The position numbers were made by a program, and so were the translations under genes. This document shows positions 22,920 through 28,970 of a DNA stretch of 31,981 nt, in pieces; position 1 is the first letter of the stretch; each line of letters opens with the position of its first letter. The DNA comes from a virus. Under the pieces are notes generated by a model. That model saw nothing but the letters and a program-made list of their open reading frames with translations. It searched no databases and was not told the origin of the DNA. The stretch covers positions 1 through 31,981 of IMG/VR virus record IMGVR_UViG_3300042889_000529; one strand, given 5' to 3'.

Positions 22920-23146
22920 ACGAACGAATTAAACAACTTGCTGAGCAGGCTACTACTATTGTAGAAATGGTTAGCTCATATGGTTATATGAGCAGTTATG
23001 CTAACTTTGACCGAGAAAAGTTTGCCGAACTGATTGTTCGGGAATGCCTGGATCAATGCTATAATCGTGGTATGAACTCTGAATTGTATTCTGGACAGTT
23101 GAAAGCCGCAGCATATATTGAAGAACATTTTGGAGTTGAAGAATGA
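22916..23146 (+). CDS. FAELIV-family small protein, last member, 76 aa
   Basis: ATG 22916 gives the standard start MNERIKQLAEQATTIV and the ATGA overlap; an ATG four codons earlier is less likely. REKFAELIVRECLDQCYNRG is the core and YIEEHFGVEE the end. A perfect junction leads into the larger, unrelated gene at 23143. Confidence 0.77.
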   Translation: MNERIKQLAEQATTIVEMVSSYGYMSSYANFDREKFAELIVRECLDQCYNRGMNSELYSGQLKAAAYIEEHFGVEE

Positions 23147-23838
23147 CTCCTGCTGAACGAAAAGCCATTCTCAAAGATAAAAAACTACCAATTCGCATCG
23201 CCTGGGCGCTGGTGGCCTTTGCTGATCGACTCAATAAGGGTGCTTATATCAAGTTTCCAGAATGCGATGCAGAAACTGGCAATGTGACTCAACGCCCAAA
23301 TCGCGAACTTATCTCAGATCAAATCACATTAGGGCTATGCGGTCTAACCGAAGCTGATTACACACTTGGAGATAAATTTGCCGAGCATTTTCAAGGTTTG
23401 ATATTTGATGCACTCGGCGGTAAGTCAACTGAGTTTGATCAAAAAATTATCAACTTAATATCAGAATCTGACATTGAATATCAATCAATGGCATTTTTGG
23501 CATGCATGGGTGCTAGATATCATCGTGACACTGTCAAAGAATACAAAAATGAAATGATGTTTAAACTTGGGTCGACAAGTCAACATCAAGGCACCATTGG
23601 AGAGCATCTAAGATTAAATGTCACTGTGCTGTCAAAGTATGAAGGTAAAGCATTTCCTGGCTCGGTTGTGCGGGCCACTGACGGCACCAATTTATATTTT
23701 TGGTCGTCGAGTAAAATGATTGACATGTGGCCAGATTCGCCTGAGCAGTTTCCCATTGTGGGAGTGGTCAAAGCACACGGGATCGATCGTGACAATTACA
23801 CAGAAACCAGACTGACTCGAGTTAAGATCACACTGTGA
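23143..23838 (+). CDS. Phage protein with probable OB-like C-terminal domain, 231 aa
   Basis: The N-terminal part (about 1-140) is helical: MTPAERKAILKDKKLPIRIA, DKFAEHFQGLIFDALGG. The C-terminal part, from HLRLNVTVLSKYEG, alternates beta strands (GSVVRATDGTNLYFWSS, VGVVKAHGIDRDNYTETRLT) in a pattern I associate with oligonucleotide-binding folds in phage proteins. It could be a DNA- or RNA-binding accessory protein. This is a low-level inference; no catalytic motif is seen. It is coupled to the array by the junction. Confidence 0.7.
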   Translation: MTPAERKAILKDKKLPIRIAWALVAFADRLNKGAYIKFPECDAETGNVTQRPNRELISDQITLGLCGLTEADYTLGDKFAEHFQGLIFDALGGKSTEFDQKIINLISESDIEYQSMAFLACMGARYHRDTVKEYKNEMMFKLGSTSQHQGTIGEHLRLNVTVLSKYEGKAFPGSVVRATDGTNLYFWSSSKMIDMWPDSPEQFPIVGVVKAHGIDRDNYTETRLTRVKITL

Positions 23839-23878
23839 ATTTTATCAAGCATAACTAACTTATGCTTAAGGAAAATAA

Positions 23879-24463
23879 ATGACCGCTGCCACTGGATTTG
23901 CTGAAATGTTTGAATGGGAAGACGGCAACCCAATGAACGAAGATCGCGGCGGCCGAACTGTTGTGCTAGTTGGCGACAAAATTAGAATAGCAACTGATAC
24001 CGATATCCCAATTGGAGTTATTGGCGGAGACAACACTGCCATAGCAGCAATTAGCAATGCTAGTCCAATGGAATGGCATGGAAAACATTTACGCGATCCG
24101 CTTAATCGGTTGCTATGGGAGCCGCAATCGATGGTAGAGTGGACTGACAACGGATATCGACACTGGTACGAAGCTGATCGTGTTCCCGAAGGCATCACTG
24201 TGCCCGAAATTGCCACTTACTATCACGACATATGGAATGGTCATAAACTACAACGAGAAATCCTCAGTGAGGAATTTAAAAATCCTAACAAAACTATTGA
24301 TCCATACTTGCCCAGATGGGAAAGATCAAATTGGGGTATTGTGGTACTACTAGGTCGTGTTATGATCATTGAAAGCAGCGTGTGCAATTTAAATTGGAAA
24401 AAGTTAAAAACAGTATCAGGTACAGTTGGCGGCGAATCTGTGTCAGAGTGGTTAATACACTAA
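23879..24463 (+). CDS. Peptidase G2-type autoproteolytic chaperone domain, stand-alone, 194 aa
   Basis: MFEWEDGNPMNEDRGGRTVV and GDKIRIATDTDIPIGVIGG, then EWHGKHLRDPLNRLLWE, are the signature blocks of the peptidase G2 intramolecular chaperone domain found at the C-termini of phage tail and fibre proteins. The end, from NWGIVVLLGRVMIIES to SVSEWLIH, is also typical. Normally the domain follows a fibre or pre-neck appendage sequence and cuts itself off. Here only about ten residues stand before it, so it is a free domain, perhaps acting in trans or left over from recombination. Confidence 0.78.
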   Translation: MTAATGFAEMFEWEDGNPMNEDRGGRTVVLVGDKIRIATDTDIPIGVIGGDNTAIAAISNASPMEWHGKHLRDPLNRLLWEPQSMVEWTDNGYRHWYEADRVPEGITVPEIATYYHDIWNGHKLQREILSEEFKNPNKTIDPYLPRWERSNWGIVVLLGRVMIIESSVCNLNWKKLKTVSGTVGGESVSEWLIH

Positions 24464-24474
24464 GAGAAAGAAAA

Positions 24475-24714
24475 ATGACAAAATTAAATGAACACGCGAC
24501 AACAATTTTGATAGGTGGCCTAAAGGAAATGCTTGTCAATAGAAAATATATTTACGTCAGTACTTCAAACCCAAAATTCTCACATTTAGAAGATGCAGGC
24601 AAAGAGTTCGTTATAAGTCTAGTAGACACATTGTTGCCACTGCTAGTCGAAGCTAAGGCAGCACAAGCAAAGTTTGATGCAGAAGAACTAATGCTTAAAA
24701 AGTTGTCTGAATAA
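24475..24714 (+). CDS. Hypothetical helical protein, 79 aa
   Basis: ATG 24475 follows AGAGAAAG. MTKLNEHATTILIGGLKEML, KEFVISLVDTLLPLLVEAKA and AEELMLKKLSE indicate a mostly helical protein with an amphipathic C-terminus. No family recognised. It precedes the TauD-like gene by seven bases. Confidence 0.68.
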   Translation: MTKLNEHATTILIGGLKEMLVNRKYIYVSTSNPKFSHLEDAGKEFVISLVDTLLPLLVEAKAAQAKFDAEELMLKKLSE

Positions 24715-24721
24715 ATACAGT

Positions 24722-25570
24722 ATGCAAATACGAAATATATACGACAATTGGGGAACTGAGTTTACGGACATGAGTGATCTGTTTACTCAAAATACAAACG
24801 AACTAAGACAATTATTGTACAAGCGCAAGATGCTGGTGTTTCATGCACCAGCCTGGACACCGTGGCAGTTTACAGAGTTTTGCGCTTTGTGGGGACGGCC
24901 CTGGTCTGCTGTTGACTATTCGGTGAGCAGAGAAGTATGGCGCCATGCCACCAATCCAATTACACAGGAAAAACGCTTTTACACTGAGATCAGCAATAAG
25001 CTCAGTGCCCGCTTAAATGATTACGAAATGCCATGGCATGCTGATATTGCAAATCGAGTCAATGGCGAACTAAGTTTCCCGCACCGCGTTATCTATATGA
25101 AGACTGTGCCAAATCCAGCAGCTGGTTTTACAATCTGGCTTGATATGGAAGAAGCATATCCGCAGCTACCAGCTGGACTACGTAAACGTTGGGAAGCAGT
25201 CACAGTGGTACAACAAAACTGGCATTGGCCCGGCAAAGACATAATTGAATACCCTTCGATGAAAGTGCATCCAATTACCAAAAAGTTGAGCCCACGCTGC
25301 AACTTCCATGGGGTGCCAGATTCTTGGATTATTGATTTGAAACGTGATGGCTACAGCATTGGCACAGGTCTAGTAGAAGAACTAATGGAAGCTATGATGG
25401 AAGTTCCTAACAGTGTATATGAGCATCGATGGGCACCAAACGACATTGTGCTCTACGACAATACTCCAAGTGTGCATCGCAGAACGAATCCTAAACTGGC
25501 ACCTGGCCAAATTAGATCAATGTGGCGGGCCAACATTGATCATGATAAGGCAATTGCTGCAACGTTTTAG
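24722..25570 (+). CDS. TauD/TfdA-family Fe(II)/2-oxoglutarate dioxygenase, 282 aa
   Basis: MPWHADIANR gives HxD (His106, Asp108); LYDNTPSVHRRTNPKL gives distal His252; GQIRSMWRANID supplies Arg265 or Arg269 for 2-oxoglutarate. The N-terminal KRKMLVFHAPAWTPWQF is the usual TauD strand and helix before the core. Length agrees with TauD (about 283). Relatives oxidise taurine, alpha-ketoglutarate-dependent herbicides or amino-acid derivatives. It is convergent with the HNH gene, overlapping by four bases. A second TauD-like gene lies at 27444, too different for a recent copy. Confidence 0.87.
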   Translation: MQIRNIYDNWGTEFTDMSDLFTQNTNELRQLLYKRKMLVFHAPAWTPWQFTEFCALWGRPWSAVDYSVSREVWRHATNPITQEKRFYTEISNKLSARLNDYEMPWHADIANRVNGELSFPHRVIYMKTVPNPAAGFTIWLDMEEAYPQLPAGLRKRWEAVTVVQQNWHWPGKDIIEYPSMKVHPITKKLSPRCNFHGVPDSWIIDLKRDGYSIGTGLVEELMEAMMEVPNSVYEHRWAPNDIVLYDNTPSVHRRTNPKLAPGQIRSMWRANIDHDKAIAATF

Positions 25571-26130
25571 GCTTCTAGCTCGCTATCCCAATATAGATAA
25601 TCTCTCCAGGATTCATGCAAATTTGCATGCTTGCGAGGGATTTTTTTACCTCTAGCATACAAATCCCATGCACTTGGAGGAACAGGTTTTCTCAGAAGCT
25701 GCATATGAGACTCGTGCAATAGCTTTGAACCTTTACGGTGATTGCATGGGCCGCATGCTGCAACCACGTTAGTCCATGAACTAACACCGCCAGCTGCACG
25801 TGGCAACACATGGTCAAAGGTCAAATGCTTTGTTTCAAATTCCTTTGCGCAGTACTGGCAAGTAAATTCGTCGCGTAGGTAAACATTGTATCTGCTAAAA
25901 GTAGGTACTTGATCACGCTTGACATAGTCTTTAAGGGCAACCACACTGGGTAGGCGCCAAATTTCAGTAGCACTATGGATATCAATGTCGTACTCTGCAA
26001 CCACATTGACACGCCCGGAAATGACTGCTTTGATAGCATCTTGCCAGGTGATCGTGCTTAATGGGTTCATTTGCACTGGTTGAAAGTCTGCGTTGAGCAG
26101 AAGGGCTGGGTATTGTCCGTCTAAGATCAT
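25567..26130 (-). CDS. HNH endonuclease family protein, 187 aa
   Basis: ATG 26130 gives MILDGQYPALLLNADFQPV, the normal start of this family; the frame also runs back to a GTG at 26163. FTCQYCAKEF and CGPCNHRKGSK are the two Cys pairs of the zinc site and LTFDHVLPRAAGG holds the catalytic Asp-His. WQDAIKAV and LPSVVALKDYV are conserved helices of the N-terminal part. This type occurs in many bacteria and phages, often near DNA-packaging or repair genes; its target is not established. It is the only plus-flanked minus gene in this half, with its own control region. Confidence 0.88.
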   Translation of the reverse strand: MILDGQYPALLLNADFQPVQMNPLSTITWQDAIKAVISGRVNVVAEYDIDIHSATEIWRLPSVVALKDYVKRDQVPTFSRYNVYLRDEFTCQYCAKEFETKHLTFDHVLPRAAGGVSSWTNVVAACGPCNHRKGSKLLHESHMQLLRKPVPPSAWDLYARGKKIPRKHANLHESWRDYLYWDSELEA

Positions 26131-26149
26131 ATTAATTACTCTGATTACA

Positions 26150-26163
26150 GTGATACTTATCAC
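26150..26163 (-). promoter_or_regulatory. Palindromic operator-like site upstream of the HNH gene
   Basis: GTGATA-CT-TATCAC is a perfect 6-bp inverted repeat with a 2-bp centre. It would cover the start of transcription from the candidate minus-strand promoter at 26170-26198. This is a typical place for a repressor site; the binding protein is unknown. Confidence 0.4.
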
Positions 26164-26169
26164 TTTGCT

Positions 26170-26198
26170 ATTGTACTGTAAAATGCGAAAGTAAACAA
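26170..26198 (-). promoter_or_regulatory. Candidate promoter of the HNH gene
   Basis: Read on the minus strand: TTGTTT, 17 bp, TACAAT. The -10 box is good, the -35 box weak. It stands back to back with the plus-strand promoter at 26221. Confidence 0.42.
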
Positions 26199-26220
26199 GT
26201 GATTTTGCTAAAAATAACAG

Positions 26221-26249
26221 TTGACACCCTGGTAAAACACTGTTATAAT
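26221..26249 (+). promoter_or_regulatory. Perfect sigma-70 promoter for the gene group from 26278
   Basis: TTGACA (26221-26226), 17 bp and TATAAT (26244-26249). It is followed by ACTTAAACAGGAAACAA, a variant of the conserved leader behind the promoters at 18948 and 19255. Confidence 0.88.
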
Positions 26250-26277
26250 ATAGGAACTTAAACAGGAAACAACTCTA

Positions 26278-26667
26278 ATGACTATGCATCTTTGTGGGCC
26301 AGCACTGACTACAACTGGCAAGCGAAAAGGTAAGAAAAAGTTTGCCAGTGCGGCCCAGGCTCAAGCTGCCCGCGAACTCGACGCATCTTGGAAAGAGCTT
26401 TGTAAACGACAAGGCGTCGAAGAAGAAGAACGCAAGCGTAACCGAGCAATGAAAGCTGAACCTTTGGTTTATTCGTTGTCTGTGCCAGCAGATCGCAATA
26501 ACGCACACATTAAAAGTTTGAATAGTGGGGCAGGGGTTGCAGTCCTTAAGCCAGTTCCTGTTTACACAGGAGATAAAATGATTGGCATCGGCCAACTACA
26601 CAAGTCAAATGCAGTGCCTGTATTTCGAGAAGAAGATATTAAAGATATTGCAAGGATGCGGCGATGA
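26278..26667 (+). CDS. Conserved phage protein, 129 aa
   Basis: The N-terminus is basic (TGKRKGKKKFASAAQAQAAR) with a charged helix KELCKRQGVEEEERKRNRAM. The C-terminal half is extended (YSLSVPADRNNAHIKSLNSG) and ends MIGIGQLHKSNAVPVFREED. I recognise the GIGQLHKSNAVPVF block from many tailed phages, but no function is attached to it. It is first behind a consensus promoter and probably made early. Confidence 0.8.
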   Translation: MTMHLCGPALTTTGKRKGKKKFASAAQAQAARELDASWKELCKRQGVEEEERKRNRAMKAEPLVYSLSVPADRNNAHIKSLNSGAGVAVLKPVPVYTGDKMIGIGQLHKSNAVPVFREEDIKDIARMRR

Positions 26668-26801
26668 CCCCGCAAGCACAAGAACTATCAGATAGAATTA
26701 CAGAGTACCTATTCACCGGCGGCCTTTTTAATCCGGAACTTATGGAACATGAAAAGGTAAGAAATTTATTGATTGAAATTAGGAAGTTTTTAAATGAGTA
26801 A
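26664..26801 (+). CDS. Small conserved phage protein, 45 aa
   Basis: MTPQAQELSDRITEYLFTGG, then LFNPELMEHEKVRNLLIEIR: two helices with an acidic centre. It overlaps the previous gene by ATGA and the next by eight bases. The FTGGLFNPELMEH pattern is familiar from other phage small proteins; function unknown. Confidence 0.7.
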   Translation: MTPQAQELSDRITEYLFTGGLFNPELMEHEKVRNLLIEIRKFLNE

Positions 26802-26946
26802 TCTTTGGTTTAATATTCGCTTTGGTACACGGCATTTCCAGTTTTCAAGAGACTGGGAAATTACGTTTCGTGTTAATCCCCATTGGATTGAAAATCCTCC
26901 TTCTACGTGGTTTGAAGTTTATTGTGTGTTTGGAAAACATCTATGA
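26794..26946 (+). CDS. Small aromatic-rich protein, 50 aa
   Basis: MSNLWFNIRFGTRHFQFSRD, WEITFRVNPHWIEN and PPSTWFEVYCVFGKHL: strongly beta-type with many Trp and Phe. The start lies inside the end of the previous gene with TTAGGAAG upstream; the stop overlaps the next ATG. Unknown function. Confidence 0.66.
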   Translation: MSNLWFNIRFGTRHFQFSRDWEITFRVNPHWIENPPSTWFEVYCVFGKHL

Positions 26947-27158
26947 TCGACGAAAGCCATTTGCCCGTAGCAGAACAAAGTTTAGTCTTTCGACTGCGCA
27001 AGCGAGCCGAGATTCGTAGACAAATTCCCAGTAGACAGTCAGTACTGGAAAATAAACCAGATCGAATTGCTACTTTGCTAGACGAAGCAGCTGATGAGAT
27101 TGAAAAATTACAAACAACTGTGGCAGCATTGGTTTCGCAAAGATTGGATGAATTATGA
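26943..27158 (+). CDS. Small coiled-coil protein, 71 aa
   Basis: ATG 26943 makes the usual ATGA overlap. SLVFRLRKRAEIRRQIPSRQ is basic, and DRIATLLDEAADEIEKLQTT a leucine-heptad helix likely to dimerise. The PDRIATLLDEAADEIEKL pattern recurs in phage genomes as small uncharacterised proteins. It overlaps the lipoprotein gene by four bases. Confidence 0.7.
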   Translation: MIDESHLPVAEQSLVFRLRKRAEIRRQIPSRQSVLENKPDRIATLLDEAADEIEKLQTTVAALVSQRLDEL

Positions 27159-27454
27159 AAAAACTTTTAATTGTCGGCGTTGTCAGCGCAGTATTTTTAC
27201 TCAGTGGATGTGCAAGTCGCCACGTAGGCCCAGCTATTGTCGGCGGGGCAATCGGATACGCAATTGGTCAAAATGCCAATCAGCCAAGGCCAATGACCCA
27301 GACAACAGTAGTTATTGTGCAAGAGCATTCGCCTTGCGATAAGTACACACTATACAACGAACGACAGGCATGCCAGCGAGGCATTAATCAGCGCATAGCA
27401 GAAGAAAATCGTCGTCGTGAAAATGAGGCATACAAGCAAGGATATGGTAGATAA
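27155..27454 (+). CDS. Lipoprotein with glycine-zipper-like segment, 99 aa
   Basis: MKKLLIVGVVSAVFLLSGCA is a lipoprotein signal with the lipobox LSGC, so Cys19 should be lipidated after export. VGPAIVGGAIGYAIGQNANQ is a Gly-x-x-x-Gly-rich hydrophobic stretch, as in glycine-zipper outer-membrane lipoproteins. The rest is charged and contains two Cys (SPCDKY, QACQRG). It probably sits in the periplasm, attached to a membrane. Phage lipoproteins act as outer spanins or in blocking superinfection; either is possible. Confidence 0.76.
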   Translation: MKKLLIVGVVSAVFLLSGCASRHVGPAIVGGAIGYAIGQNANQPRPMTQTTVVIVQEHSPCDKYTLYNERQACQRGINQRIAEENRRRENEAYKQGYGR

Positions 27455-28289
27455 TTTACAAGGCCGAGATCTGTTCCCAGAATGGGCAACTGAATATAGT
27501 TTGTCATTGGAAGAAATATTGTCTATTGACAGTGCAGATTGGCAGCAGGCTTTGGCCAATCGAGTGTTGTTGGTATTCAAAGGGCTTGGTACACAATTGA
27601 CTGATGCGCAGTATCATACATTTGGAACCAAGTTTGGACGTGTATGGGACAAAGACGACTACGAAAAAACTCCCGGTGATCAAACAATTCGTCATAGAGA
27701 AACTACACCAGTAAGTTATTTTCAAACTGCTGATAACTCATGGGGTGCTCGAGATATGAAATATCATAGTGATATGGCACATATGGATGCAGTGAGTTTT
27801 CCAGCTCGTGCATTGTATATGGTTCGAGGCACTAGCAATGGGTCTGGTGCAACATCCTGGCTGAACATGGAGTTGGCTTGGGAACATTTTACTGATTCCG
27901 AACGTGAGCAATATGATGGGGTAAATGTTATTCAACAGGACATGTACAACCCCGATACTAGAATGGAAACATTCCCGTTTCTTAAAACTAATCCATTAAC
28001 AGGAAAAGTTAGTCCACGTGTCAACTGCTATATTACTCCGGGCCAAAATAGAAAAGCCTGGATACATCATGTTGAAGTCAATGGTGCAGCACTGATTCGA
28101 TCCGGGCCATTCATTGAGAAAGTGTACGCAGAATGCGAAAGCAAACCAAATGCACTTTACACACACCATTGGGAAGATGGTGATATTTTGGTATACGACA
28201 ATTTTGGCACTGTACACAAGCGAAAACCCGTGACACTACAGCCCGGGGAACCAGATAGATTGCTTAAAAGATTGACATTTAACGTGTAA
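27444..28289 (+). CDS. TauD/TfdA-like Fe(II)/2-oxoglutarate dioxygenase, 281 aa
   Basis: ATG 27444 overlaps the lipoprotein end by 11 bases and has AAGGA close before it. MKYHSDMAHMD gives HxD (His108, Asp110); YDNFGTVHKRKPVTL gives distal His258; PDRLLKRLTFN supplies Arg272 or Arg276. VLLVFKGLGTQLTDAQYHTF is the TauD entry strand and helix. All core residues are present. Similar in layout to the protein at 24722 but diverged across most of its length. It ends the gene group that starts at 26278. Confidence 0.86.
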   Translation: MVDNLQGRDLFPEWATEYSLSLEEILSIDSADWQQALANRVLLVFKGLGTQLTDAQYHTFGTKFGRVWDKDDYEKTPGDQTIRHRETTPVSYFQTADNSWGARDMKYHSDMAHMDAVSFPARALYMVRGTSNGSGATSWLNMELAWEHFTDSEREQYDGVNVIQQDMYNPDTRMETFPFLKTNPLTGKVSPRVNCYITPGQNRKAWIHHVEVNGAALIRSGPFIEKVYAECESKPNALYTHHWEDGDILVYDNFGTVHKRKPVTLQPGEPDRLLKRLTFNV

Positions 28290-28304
28290 AATCGCTGATT
28301 TATC

Positions 28305-28336
28305 GGTATTTTAGGCAAAAAATGCTTCAAAATACC
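28305..28336. terminator. Inverted repeat after the TauD-like gene
   Basis: GGTATTTT / AAAATACC forms an 8-bp stem, with AGGC/GCTT extending it around an A-rich loop. The plus strand has A rather than T after the stem, so intrinsic termination is weak in that direction; read on the minus strand a T run precedes it. It may still end or pause transcription before the promoter at 28367. Confidence 0.4.
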
Positions 28337-28366
28337 TAAAAAAATGCTTAAAAGTGTTCAAAACGG

Positions 28367-28395
28367 TTGACAAATGGGTCAAACCGCAGTATAAT
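28367..28395 (+). promoter_or_regulatory. Perfect sigma-70 promoter, leaderless configuration
   Basis: TTGACA (28367-28372), 17 bp and TATAAT (28390-28395), preceded by ACGG as at 19255. The ATG at 28402 is six bases after the -10 box, the same distance as for the gene at 4629, so the mRNA should begin at or next to the start codon. Confidence 0.88.
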
Positions 28396-28401
28396 AAACA
28401 C

Positions 28402-28734
28402 ATGAACAGCAAAAACACTCCAGTACAACGCAAGCGCCGTACAGATCGCAACCATGCGATTTACGAACTGTTTTGCGAAGCGACTGGCGAAAGCTACATT
28501 GGTATCACTGTAGTTGATGGCACTGCACTGAGCTCTGTTCGTGGACGTTTTAACCGTCACCTTAGCCGCGCAAATACAGAAAGCAAGAACTGGAATCTCT
28601 GCGAAGCACTTCGCACTTATGGCCGCGAAGGCTTTACTCCCTACTTGCTGGAAGTGGTGCGCGGCAAGACGGCGGCTCATGCACGCGAGCGTGAATTGAT
28701 TGTAGTTATGCAACCTGCTCTTAATACTCTTTAA
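28402..28734 (+). CDS. GIY-YIG nuclease-domain protein, 110 aa
   Basis: AIYELFCEATGESYIGITV holds the paired motifs (Ile-Tyr at 20-21, Tyr-Ile-Gly at 32-34) of the GIY-YIG strands. VRGRFNRHL supplies the catalytic Arg region (Arg47, Arg49); RERELI gives Glu96 or Glu98 as metal ligand; and LNT at the end is the usual closing Asn. The basic start MNSKNTPVQRKRRTDR may bind DNA. There is no extra DNA-recognition domain, so it is a minimal enzyme, perhaps for degrading host DNA or as a homing-type element. The start is set by the promoter position. Confidence 0.8.
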   Translation: MNSKNTPVQRKRRTDRNHAIYELFCEATGESYIGITVVDGTALSSVRGRFNRHLSRANTESKNWNLCEALRTYGREGFTPYLLEVVRGKTAAHARERELIVVMQPALNTL

Positions 28735-28745
28735 AAGGAAACGCT

Positions 28746-28961
28746 ATGTCTGATTATGCTATGTTCTCTGAAGCTGGTAATGATGCAGTTGCTGCGGTTG
28801 TTCGTAGTGCCAAGATACTCAAATTGGATTGGCCTCAAGTTTACAATGAACTCTGCAGCCTGGCAGAACGTTTTCCCGAAGACTTTGGCGAAGCCACTGA
28901 TACTGCGGTGCGTGAATGTGTTTATGATGCTTGTGGTTTCAAATCTGCTTTTTACATCTAA
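28746..28961 (+). CDS. Hypothetical protein, 71 aa
   Basis: AAAAGGAAA ahead of ATG is a good ribosome site. MSDYAMFSEAGNDAVAAVVR, ILKLDWPQVYNELCSLAERF and FGEATDTAVRECVYDACGF form an all-helical acidic protein. No family recognised. It lies eleven bases after the GIY-YIG gene and probably shares its transcript. Confidence 0.72.
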   Translation: MSDYAMFSEAGNDAVAAVVRSAKILKLDWPQVYNELCSLAERFPEDFGEATDTAVRECVYDACGFKSAFYI

Positions 28962-28970
28962 GGAATCAAA

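Larger units (their letters stand above)
19506..23157 (+). repeat. Tandem array of small genes with a repeated coding junction and repeated KFAELIV core
   Basis: Two repeat units recur. The junction GGAGTTGAAGAATGA, or a close variant, precedes the starts at 19517, 20385, 20588, 20749, 21006, 21236, 21352, 21564, 21854, 22057, 22406, 22621 and 23143. It encodes the ending Gly-Val-Glu-Glu, a GGAG ribosome site seven bases before the next ATG, and the overlapping stop and start. The second unit, AAGTTCGCCGAGTTGATTGT, encodes KFAELIV in ten of the genes. The junction is also found between genes with no other similarity, for example before and after 20588, 21236 and 21854. Confidence 0.88.

Noticed and set aside
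19506-23157. CRISPR array or non-coding direct repeats
   Set aside because: The repeats are inside coding frames with irregular spacing (about 120-350 bases) and codon-preserving variation; no cas gene.
19506-23157. Integron cassette array
   Set aside because: No integrase and no attC-like imperfect palindromes at the borders; the 15-base junction is coding and tied to translation.
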